A DNA stretch of 11,609 bases, taken from assembly GCA_947584955.1 (NCBI GenBank), contig CANPWS010000026.1, positions 1-11,609 of the forward strand, read 5' to 3'. The notes under the pieces were generated by a model that made no database searches, had not been told where the DNA came from, and was given only the letters and a program-made list of their open reading frames with translations. Within the stretch, counting starts at the first letter, position 1; each line of letters starts with the position of its first letter. Shown here in pieces: positions 1 through 5,880 of this stretch. The position numbers and the translations under genes were made by a program. The stretch is from an uncultured Bacilli bacterium. Lineage in GTDB: Bacteria; Bacillota_I; Bacilli_A; RF39; UBA660.

Positions 1-680
1 CCTCCAGATATTAAAATATTTAATTTAGCTTTAACTGATGCTTCTAAAAATAAAGCCATATCATTAGTTAATGTTCCTTTTCTTAATAAATCTTCTATTG
101 TATCTAAATTTTTGGAAAATTTTCTAATTGTTAGTACTGGTCCTTTTAAAGAAAGAGGGGGAATGATAGCATTTAATCTTGAACCATCTCTTAATCTTGC
201 ATCTACCATAGGATTGGCTGCATCTATTGTTCTTCCTAATGGTTGTACTATTCTTTGGATTGTTCTTATTATGTGTGTATCGTTTATAAAAGATACTGAA
301 TCATCTTTTACTAATCTTCCATCTATTTCTACGTAAATATCATTACAACCATTTACCATTATTTCAGTAACAGAATCATCTGATAATAATTCTGTAATAG
401 GTCCATATCCCATTACTTCATTTTGAATTAAATTAAAAATGTGATTTCTTTCTAAATAACCTAAATCATATCCTACTAATGCTTCATCTATTTCACTATT
501 AATATATTGCTCTAACATTTTGTCTTCTGGGATATTTTCATCTATTAAATTTTGAATTATTTTACTTCTTAAACTCTCTAATAATTTTTTATCTGGAAAA
601 ATATCAAAATCTTTCATATCTTTAATTTGAGTATTTTTGGCTTTTACATTAAATACTTCAGTTAAACTTTGCTTTGTCAA
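1..680 (-). CDS. cpaF: CpaF/TadA-like pilus motor ATPase, 3' part cut off by window edge
   Basis: This encodes the N-terminal 226 residues of a secretion-type ATPase that powers assembly of a Tad/Flp (type IVc) pilus at the cytoplasmic membrane face. Visible CpaF-family blocks are GYGPITELL (about residues 92-100), EIMVNG (106-111), the region PLGRTIDAANPMVDARLRDGSR (147-168) and VLTIRKF (182-188). The frame leaves the window at ILISGG, exactly where the Walker A GxGSGKT should follow, so this is an edge truncation and not a broken gene. I chose a TTG start at 680-678: AGGTGAG lies 6 nt upstream and the preceding cpaE-like gene ends 3 nt away. The first in-frame ATG is 22 codons further in. 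It is the last visible gene of the tad operon; TadB/TadC platform genes are expected next. Confidence 0.9.
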   Translation of the reverse strand, partial: MTKQSLTEVFNVKAKNTQIKDMKDFDIFPDKKLLESLRSKIIQNLIDENIPEDKMLEQYINSEIDEALVGYDLGYLERNHIFNLIQNEVMGYGPITELLSDDSVTEIMVNGCNDIYVEIDGRLVKDDSVSFINDTHIIRTIQRIVQPLGRTIDAANPMVDARLRDGSRLNAIIPPLSLKGPVLTIRKFSKNLDTIEDLLRKGTLTNDMALFLEASVKAKLNILISG

Positions 681-683
681 TTG

Positions 684-1460
684 TTACTCACCTTCTTCTT
701 TATGTTTCTCACTTATTAAGTCAATTGCCATTTTTTTCATATTTTCTATATCATTATTATGAAAACGTATTATATTTTTATTTAATGTTAATATTTCTCC
801 ATCTAATAAATATTTATCTATATTTTTTATATAAAAATTTTTACTTATTGTATAATCAATATTACTTTTTATTATGTTTCTTATGTCAAATAATGATAGA
901 AAATCTTTACCTGTATCTCTTGAATTATTTAAACATATTAAATAATTTTTTTTATCTAAATCTTTAAAAATACTCATTAAACTTTTCATATTTTTTAAGT
1001 CTACTATATCATTTGTTATTATAAATAGTAACATATATGATAAATCAAATAATATTAAGTTATTTTCATCTAAAGTATTATTAGTATCTACTAAAATAAC
1101 ATCATATTCTCTTTTTGCTAAATCTAAGACAATTGGTATATACTTTCCTTCGATTTTTGATGCTTGTCTTGGATCTTTTGGGCTAGCAAGTACATCTATA
1201 TTGTTATTATAATGTTCAATATAATCTGATAACTGAGTAAAACGATTGTTGCTTATTCCATCTATTAACATAAATATATCTTTTTTATTTTTTAAATCTA
1301 ATAAAGCAGAAATTCCTCCAGAATATAAATCTAAATCTATTATTAACACTTTTTTCTTAAGTGTTTGATAAATTCCTGCTAAGCTAGTTGTAATTATTGT
1401 TTTTCCTACTCCTCCCTTTACTGAGGATATACTTATTACTTTTCCTGATGTGCTAGCCAT
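684..1460 (-). CDS. CpaE/TadZ-like MinD/ParA-family ATPase of the Tad pilus
   Basis: A 258-residue P-loop ATPase of the ParA/MinD class, the group that places the Tad machine in the cell. The deviant Walker A KGGVGKT is at residues 15-21, followed by VLIIDLDLYSGG (switch region) and YDVILVDT (Walker B). Family members of the CpaE/TadZ type usually carry an N-terminal receiver-like domain; here the P-loop begins almost at the N-terminus, so that domain is absent. The start is ATG at 1460-1458, because AAAGGAAA (1468-1475) is a good ribosome site at the right distance. A TTG 18 nt upstream is in frame but would use this site as coding sequence. The upstream TadE-like gene ends 4 nt before, and cpaF starts 3 nt after. 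The role rests on fold plus neighbours. Confidence 0.85.
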   Translation of the reverse strand: MASTSGKVISISSVKGGVGKTIITTSLAGIYQTLKKKVLIIDLDLYSGGISALLDLKNKKDIFMLIDGISNNRFTQLSDYIEHYNNNIDVLASPKDPRQASKIEGKYIPIVLDLAKREYDVILVDTNNTLDENNLILFDLSYMLLFIITNDIVDLKNMKSLMSIFKDLDKKNYLICLNNSRDTGKDFLSLFDIRNIIKSNIDYTISKNFYIKNIDKYLLDGEILTLNKNIIRFHNNDIENMKKMAIDLISEKHKEEGE

Positions 1461-1464
1461 ATTA

Positions 1465-1848
1465 TCATTTCCTTTCAATTTTTATTTTATTATTTTCAAT
1501 GTGTCCATAATAGTTTGATTTAACACTTGCTAGTTTTAAGTTGTTTATAAATATACTATTTACTTTTTTCTCAGTTTTAATAAATACTTCTTTATCTTTG
1601 ACTATTATTTCTGTAATTATTATTTCACTATCATTTTTATTTATCATATTTTTTATTTTTGTATCTAATTCTTTTTCTTCTAGATGTTCAAGAGCATAAT
1701 CTACTGTTAAATAATTTATATTATCTATTTCATTTTTTTCGATTATTAGATTTCCTATATCTATTATAGATAACAAAATTATGAGAATTATTGGGATAAT
1801 GAATATGAATAATACTAAACTTTGTCCTTTATTATTTGAATTATTCAT
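1465..1848 (-). CDS. Second TadE/TadF-like pseudopilin, lacking Glu(+5)
   Basis: A 127-residue bitopic protein. A short N-terminal leader MNNSNNKG is followed by a hydrophobic helix (about residues 10-31) and a hydrophilic, mostly helical then beta-rich outer part ending in basic residues. Its layout copies the neighbouring TadE-like protein: short polar leader ending in Gly, then Gln, then the membrane helix. By homology it would be a minor pseudopilin of the Tad pilus. At the expected prepilin peptidase site (G8/Q9) the +5 residue is Leu13 where TadE-type proteins normally have Glu. It overlaps the preceding gene by 8 nt, and AAAGGA sits 9 nt before the ATG, so the two are probably translated together. 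No other domain is recognisable. Confidence 0.75.
   Translation of the reverse strand: MNNSNNKGQSLVLFIFIIPIILIILLSIIDIGNLIIEKNEIDNINYLTVDYALEHLEEKELDTKIKNMINKNDSEIIITEIIVKDKEVFIKTEKKVNSIFINNLKLASVKSNYYGHIENNKIKIERK
1468..1475 (-). promoter_or_regulatory. Ribosome binding site deciding the start of the CpaE-like gene
   Basis: AAAGGAAA on the minus strand has its GGA core 9 nt before ATG at 1460. It lies inside the extension that a TTG start at 1478 would create, so it favours the ATG and removes an apparent 14-nt overlap with the upstream gene. Confidence 0.6.
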
Positions 1849-2176
1849 TATAAATTATCCTTTCTACTTTTACAATGTTTTGATCTTTTAAAATTTTATT
1901 TAATCCTGGTGTCATTATATCAATTTCTTTGGAAATTATTACTTTGATATATTCTCCTTCATACTTTATATTAATTTCTATATCTTCATCATATTTACTT
2001 TTTATTTCTTCTAATGTTTTATTATTTTTAATCATCTCTACAATATCAATACTTTTATTTTCTATCATATTTTTGGCATTGATTATTTTCCCAAAATCTA
2101 CAACTGATAATAATATTAATAGGAAGATGGGTAATATAAGGACAAATTCTATTAATGCTTGACCTTTATTATTCAT
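1841..2176 (-). CDS. TadE-like pseudopilin
   Basis: A 111-residue protein with the classic TadE start: MNNKG, then QALIEFVLILPIFLLILL as one membrane helix. Gly5/Gln6 fits a type IVb prepilin peptidase site, and Glu10 is the conserved +5 glutamate. The remainder is a short extracytoplasmic domain. TadE-family proteins are minor pseudopilins needed for Flp pilus assembly or stability. It is the first gene of the visible tad operon and overlaps the next gene by 8 nt. AAGGTAGGTGGG just upstream of the ATG is a strong ribosome site, and an extended -10 promoter precedes it by about 25 nt. Confidence 0.85.
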   Translation of the reverse strand: MNNKGQALIEFVLILPIFLLILLSVVDFGKIINAKNMIENKSIDIVEMIKNNKTLEEIKSKYDEDIEINIKYEGEYIKVIISKEIDIMTPGLNKILKDQNIVKVERIIYNE

Positions 2177-2200
2177 TTTCCCACCTACCTTATCATAAAA

Positions 2201-2209
2201 ATTATAACA
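2201..2209 (-). promoter_or_regulatory. Extended -10 promoter candidate for the tad operon
   Basis: Reading the minus strand, TGT then TATAAT gives a TGn extended -10 with a perfect hexamer. The predicted start point near 2194 leaves an 18-nt leader ending in the strong ribosome site of the TadE-like gene. No convincing -35 is present; the position where it would fall lies in the terminator hairpin of the upstream gene. Confidence 0.55.
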
Positions 2210-2210
2210 T

Positions 2211-2241
2211 AAAAATAAAAAAAGAGAAATAGTTTCTCTTT
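2211..2241 (-). terminator. Rho-independent terminator of the cohesin/dockerin protein gene
   Basis: AAAGAGAAA (2221-2229) pairs with TTTCTCTTT (2233-2241) around a 3-nt loop, giving a 9-bp stem, followed on the minus strand by TTTTATTTTT. The stem begins in the stop codon of the large surface protein. It is AT-rich, so read-through into the tad genes is possible. Confidence 0.7.
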
Positions 2242-4844
2242 TATTTCTTATTTTTGTTTTTATCAGTAGTTTTTTTATTTTCTTTTATTTCTTTGATTTT
2301 TATTTCTTCTTCATCGTCATCATCTTTTTTGAAGATTAAATATAATAGTCCTATTACTACTAATATTATTAAGATAATGATTATTACTTTTTCTTTACTT
2401 TTACTTTCTTCTTCTTCATCGTCATCATCTATTGGTGTAACTGTTTTTGGTTTTTCTGCAGCTTTATTTACAACTAATTTATATGTTTTTGTTTCTCCAT
2501 TTTGGGCATATACTGTAATTGTTACAATATTTTCTCCTTCTTTGAAATTTTCATTTCCTTCAATTTTTGCCCATGCATTATTGTCTTCTACTATTGCATT
2601 TATATTAAGTGATGTAACTGAAGAATCTACATCTATTTTGTATTCTAATGTATCTTTATCAAAGTCAATATCATATCCTTCTATTTCGATGTTACTTAAA
2701 TTATTATTTGATGAATGATATATTTTAACTACATTTATATTGTATACTCTAATACTTCCATCTTCTGCTTCAACTTTAATTTGAATTGGTGTTGTATCTC
2801 CTGTTAAATAATATTCTTTAAAACCTGTTGTCTTTGCATAAATATCATTTAACTCACCGTTAAGTGTAACTTTATTAACTGAGCTATCTACATATAAAGT
2901 ATAATCTAGTACATCTTTATTAAATGCCTTATCAAATGAACCAACTGAACTTGTTAATGATTTGATACTAGCATCTGTATGTAATAGTCTATTTACTTTT
3001 ACTAATACATCTTCAGCATTTACTGTATCTAATGCTAAACCATTTATATATAAGTTTGTTCCATTAAATGATATACTATAATTTCCTTCTTTTAAAGCAG
3101 TAAATGTTAATTTTACTAAAGCTATGCCATTTGGAGCAAGCATTTGATCTGATGCATATAGAAATCTATTTCCTAAACTATTTCCTACAAAATTTTCACT
3201 TAATAGTTCGATATTTTCTAGTTTTAATCCTTCTTCATCAAAATTTACAAAACCTTCTAAAGTATTTATAGAATTATATTCAAGTCCATCTACTGATAAG
3301 TATAATTCTAATTGTTCTCCAACGTATAATTCACTTCTATCACTTTCTGCTATTAATTTTATTATATCTTGTTGTTCAATATCATTATTTAAGTAATCTT
3401 TTGAATAAATATCACTACCTAATACTGATAAATCATTAACATTTATTATTTCATCACCATTCATATCTAAATTCATTTCATCATATAATGTTATATTACT
3501 AGTTAATAATTTATCAATTAATACTTTTAAGTCATTAATATCTACATAAGATTCTCCATCAACATCTCCATATACTTGGAAATCATATTCTAATACTTCC
3601 CCTAATATAACAACTCTTAATTTCATTCCATTTTTTATAAATTCATTGTTATCTGCTATTGTTCCATCTTTATTTAATATCGTATAGTTAGTATATGGAA
3701 AATCAATTGATATCATATCTTTAATATCTTTTACTTTATAAGCTATTGATTCTTCATTAAATGCTCCTTTTAAATTATCAGATGTAATTATATGATAATT
3801 ATTACCATCTTTATAATAATTGTAATTAGATATCATAGTAGAATCTACTTCACTAGCACTAGATAATATATTTAAATCTACTAATGTTGCAAGCATATTT
3901 CCTAAGTATCTATAGTCATCACCAAGCATTTCTTTTTCTTCTTCTGTTAAAGTACTATAACTATAGTATAATTCATCTGAAAATTCTCCTTCAGTTATGA
4001 ATGCTACTTTATCTTGAACTTCTGTTGATGTATAATTTAATACTATTTTATTAGATATAAATACATTTTCATTTTTGTCTCTTACTTCATATTCTAATTC
4101 ATAAGTTCCACTTAATAATTTTGAAAAATCTAATTCTAAATCTTCAGTTATTATATCTGCTACCATACCATTTACTTTAAGTACTGTATGATATTCTTCA
4201 TATGGATTTAAATTTCCTGGTAGAATTGAATTTTTTACTGTAACTATATTATTTATATCATTTTGTGTAATTTCATAAATTCCAGTTTCTTCATTATATG
4301 TTACACTATCTCCTACTACTTCTAGTGTAACTGAATTTTCATTATCTACAATTATTTCTGTAAATGATGAATTCATTATTAAGCTTACAGAATCTGAAGC
4401 TAATAATGTTTGGTAATCCTCTTTTGTATAAGTGCCTAAATCAGTTATTGAGTCATCCGTAACATCATATATTGTTACCTTAACTTCTCTTACACCATTA
4501 TAAGATGATTTTTCTAAAGGTATCTCCATTCCATTTATAAGTTCACTACCTAATGCTAAATTATATGTTGCTTCATCTTTATATGTGTTATTATCAATAT
4601 ATTTGAATGATTTAACTATTTCTACAATATACGTTTTTTCTAATTCTATTTTTTCAGAATCAGCATTTACTTGAAGAATTAACTTATCCGTATTTTTATC
4701 TTGTGTTATTGTTATATCTTGATTAGTTTCTGTTAATACTTCTGATGCAAAAACTTTAATAGGACTAGCAATCTGTGAAAAAACCATACATGTTAGTAAT
4801 GTTAATTTTATAAATTTGTTAATTTTTTTGTTTGCTTTTTTCAT
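2241..4844 (-). CDS. Secreted membrane-anchored protein with dockerin, cohesin-like and cadherin-like beta-sandwich domains
   Basis: An 867-residue surface protein. Residues 1-33 are a signal peptide with cleavage expected after VFA. Residues 36-400 are beta-rich and unassigned. Residues 426-478 form a type I dockerin with two calcium loops (D427, D429, D435, D438; D460, N462, D464, N468, D471). Residues 502-618 resemble a cohesin. Two cadherin-like beta-sandwich domains follow at about 625-707 and 712-793. A transmembrane helix spans 820-838 with a short charged cytoplasmic tail. Acidic DDDDEEE runs flank the helix on both sides. There is no LPXTG sorting signal. AGGAAAGGAAG lies 6 nt before the ATG. 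It is transcribed toward the tad genes, separated from them by a hairpin and 65 nt. Adhesion or assembly at the cell surface is an inference from domains and position. Confidence 0.85.
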   Translation of the reverse strand: MKKANKKINKFIKLTLLTCMVFSQIASPIKVFASEVLTETNQDITITQDKNTDKLILQVNADSEKIELEKTYIVEIVKSFKYIDNNTYKDEATYNLALGSELINGMEIPLEKSSYNGVREVKVTIYDVTDDSITDLGTYTKEDYQTLLASDSVSLIMNSSFTEIIVDNENSVTLEVVGDSVTYNEETGIYEITQNDINNIVTVKNSILPGNLNPYEEYHTVLKVNGMVADIITEDLELDFSKLLSGTYELEYEVRDKNENVFISNKIVLNYTSTEVQDKVAFITEGEFSDELYYSYSTLTEEEKEMLGDDYRYLGNMLATLVDLNILSSASEVDSTMISNYNYYKDGNNYHIITSDNLKGAFNEESIAYKVKDIKDMISIDFPYTNYTILNKDGTIADNNEFIKNGMKLRVVILGEVLEYDFQVYGDVDGESYVDINDLKVLIDKLLTSNITLYDEMNLDMNGDEIINVNDLSVLGSDIYSKDYLNNDIEQQDIIKLIAESDRSELYVGEQLELYLSVDGLEYNSINTLEGFVNFDEEGLKLENIELLSENFVGNSLGNRFLYASDQMLAPNGIALVKLTFTALKEGNYSISFNGTNLYINGLALDTVNAEDVLVKVNRLLHTDASIKSLTSSVGSFDKAFNKDVLDYTLYVDSSVNKVTLNGELNDIYAKTTGFKEYYLTGDTTPIQIKVEAEDGSIRVYNINVVKIYHSSNNNLSNIEIEGYDIDFDKDTLEYKIDVDSSVTSLNINAIVEDNNAWAKIEGNENFKEGENIVTITVYAQNGETKTYKLVVNKAAEKPKTVTPIDDDDEEEESKSKEKVIIIILIILVVIGLLYLIFKKDDDDEEEIKIKEIKENKKTTDKNKNKK
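2304..2430. repeat. 22-bp direct repeat encoding acidic runs on both sides of the membrane helix
   Basis: The same 22 bases occur at 2304-2325 and 2409-2430 in the surface-protein gene. On the minus strand both encode DDDDEEE-type runs, one just outside and one just inside the transmembrane helix. A local duplication or codon-level convergence could explain this. Confidence 0.6.
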
Positions 4845-4927
4845 ACATATCTTCCTTTCCTTTATGCTTTCCTTTTTATTCTAGTTTAAATTTTAAGCAC
4901 TTTGTTACCTACCATCATTTCTTCTTA

Positions 4928-4936
4928 AGTATAACA
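4928..4936 (-). promoter_or_regulatory. Extended -10 promoter candidate for the surface-protein gene
   Basis: The minus strand shows TGT followed by TATACT, an extended -10 element. The -35 region is T-rich without a good hexamer. Transcription would begin near 4921, giving a leader of about 76 nt before ATG at 4844. Confidence 0.5.
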
Positions 4937-5036
4937 CAAAAAAACAACAAAAGAAGACATTTTACACTTTTTTGACATATTTTTTTTATTATATTTTATT
5001 TGCAAAATATTTATATATCTTTTTAATATATTTTTC

Positions 5037-5065
5037 TTGACTATTATAATTATTAATTATATAAT
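5037..5065 (+). promoter_or_regulatory. Sigma-A-type promoter of rpsD
   Basis: TTGACT (5037-5042) and TATAAT (5060-5065) are separated by exactly 17 nt, close to the vegetative consensus. Initiation near 5072 gives a 5' leader of about 140 nt before the rpsD ATG. Confidence 0.8.
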
Positions 5066-5070
5066 ATTTA

Positions 5071-5211
5071 TGCATTTGGCAGCAATGCTTTTAATTTTTA
5101 TAACGTGTTTTTTATAAGTAACTATTTAGCTGCATAGCGAAAGTATACCATAAACTCCCTATAAAAAGTAAAGCATTCCTTTCAAAGCAAAAAAGAAAGG
5201 AGATATAAAAT
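5071..5211 (+). promoter_or_regulatory. Structured rpsD leader, candidate S4 autoregulatory RNA
   Basis: rpsD of Firmicutes is known to be autoregulated by S4 binding to its leader; this assignment rests on gene identity plus the structures seen here. Hairpin 1 pairs GCATT (5072-5076) with AATGC (5084-5088). A weak hairpin 2 pairs CTAT (5122-5125) with ATAG (5134-5137). Their loops hold GCAGC (5079-5083) and GCTGC (5129-5133), which are fully complementary and could form a loop-loop or pseudoknot contact. A third hairpin pairs TCCTTTC (5177-5183) with GAAAGGA (5195-5201) and covers the Shine-Dalgarno. I could not match this to a specific covariance model. Confidence 0.55.
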
Positions 5212-5817
5212 ATGGCTAGATATACAGGCCCAAATAACAAAAAAGCTAGAAGAGTTGGTTTTTCTATTCTAGAATCAGGTAAAGATATTGCCAAAAGACC
5301 TTATGGTCCAGGACAACATGGTCAAGATAGAAAAAAGAAACCTTCTAACTACTCTGTACAACTTACTGAAAAACAAAAAGTTAGATTTATGTATGGAATT
5401 AGCGAAAAACAATTTTCTAAATTAGTTAAAGAATCTGGTAAAATGAAAGGTGTTCATGGTGAAAATTTATTTATTTTACTAGAAAGCAGACTTGATAACT
5501 TAGTTTATAGAGCTGGTTTTGCTAATACTAGAAGAGGAGCAAGACAACTTGTTAATCATGGACATATTACTGTTAATGGTAAAAAAGTTGATATTCCTTC
5601 TTACAGAGTTAAAGTTAATGACGTTATTTCATTAAAGGAATCTTCTTTAGAACATCCTGCAGTCATTGAATCACTTAAAAATGTCAATAAAAGAGTTGAT
5701 TATATTAAATTTGATGACAAAAAGAAGGAAGCTACTTATTTAAGATTTCCAGAAAGAAGCGAATTAAACGCTGATATTAATGAAGCATTAATTATTGAAT
5801 TTTATAGTAGAGTTTAA
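5212..5817 (+). CDS. rpsD: 30S ribosomal protein S4
   Basis: A full-length 201-residue S4, a primary 16S rRNA binder that nucleates assembly of the small-subunit 5' domain and, in Firmicutes, represses its own mRNA. It starts MARYTGP, carries KRPYGPGQHGQ (about 28-38) and EKQKVRFMYG (53-62), and has the S4 RNA-binding domain with ESRLDNLVYR (90-99) and ARQLVNHGHITVNG (109-122). It ends in the conserved PERSELNADINEALIIEFYSR. The zinc-binding cysteines of some S4 proteins are absent, as in Bacillus. GAAAGGAG precedes the ATG by 9 nt. It is the only plus-strand gene here and is monocistronic, between its own promoter and two hairpins. Confidence 0.99.
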   Translation: MARYTGPNNKKARRVGFSILESGKDIAKRPYGPGQHGQDRKKKPSNYSVQLTEKQKVRFMYGISEKQFSKLVKESGKMKGVHGENLFILLESRLDNLVYRAGFANTRRGARQLVNHGHITVNGKKVDIPSYRVKVNDVISLKESSLEHPAVIESLKNVNKRVDYIKFDDKKKEATYLRFPERSELNADINEALIIEFYSRV

Positions 5818-5836
5818 TTTATAACTCTACTTTTTA
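5806..5836 (+). terminator. Rho-independent terminator overlapping the end of rpsD
   Basis: AGTAGAGTT (5806-5814, the last rpsD codons) pairs perfectly with AACTCTACT (5823-5831) around an 8-nt loop containing the stop codon. TTTTT follows at once. Confidence 0.8.
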
Positions 5837-5839
5837 TAT

Positions 5840-5876
5840 AAAAGAGTTATCAGGATAATTTCTAATAACTCTTTTT
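5840..5876. terminator. Bidirectional terminator between convergent rpsD and the helicase gene
   Basis: An 11-bp stem pairs 5840-5850 with 5865-5875 (core AAAGAGTTAT / ATAACTCTTT) around a 14-nt loop. T-rich runs lie on both outer sides, so it can stop rpsD read-through and the minus-strand helicase transcript, whose stop codon is at 5881-5883. Confidence 0.75.
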
Positions 5877-5880
5877 ATGT

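Larger units (their letters stand above)
4845..5211. other. Divergent intergenic region between the surface-protein gene and rpsD
   Basis: This 367-base region holds no gene that I can support. Its left part carries the minus-strand promoter and a leader of about 75 nt for the surface-protein gene. Positions 4937-5036 are a very AT-rich spacer. Its right part carries the rpsD promoter and a structured leader. A small open frame at 5112-5294 on the minus strand lies mostly over the leader and rpsD and is spurious. Confidence 0.7.

Noticed and set aside
674..967. Plus-strand open frame opposite the CpaE-like gene
   Set aside because: It has strongly biased Leu/Tyr/Phe content typical of an antisense shadow and no ribosome site; the opposite strand encodes a clear P-loop ATPase.
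2254..2718. Plus-strand open frame opposite the surface-protein gene
   Set aside because: Its Ser-rich runs are the antisense reading of the Asp/Glu runs on the real coding strand.
4786..4844. Lipoprotein signal (LLTC at residues 16-19) in the surface protein
   Set aside because: The residue before Cys is Thr, not Gly, Ala or Ser, and the hydrophobic core continues past it to a normal VFA cleavage site.
4972..4999. TTGACA followed 16 nt later by TTTTAT as a second rpsD promoter
   Set aside because: The -10 matches only four of six bases in an AT-rich stretch, while a near-consensus promoter lies closer to rpsD at 5037-5065.
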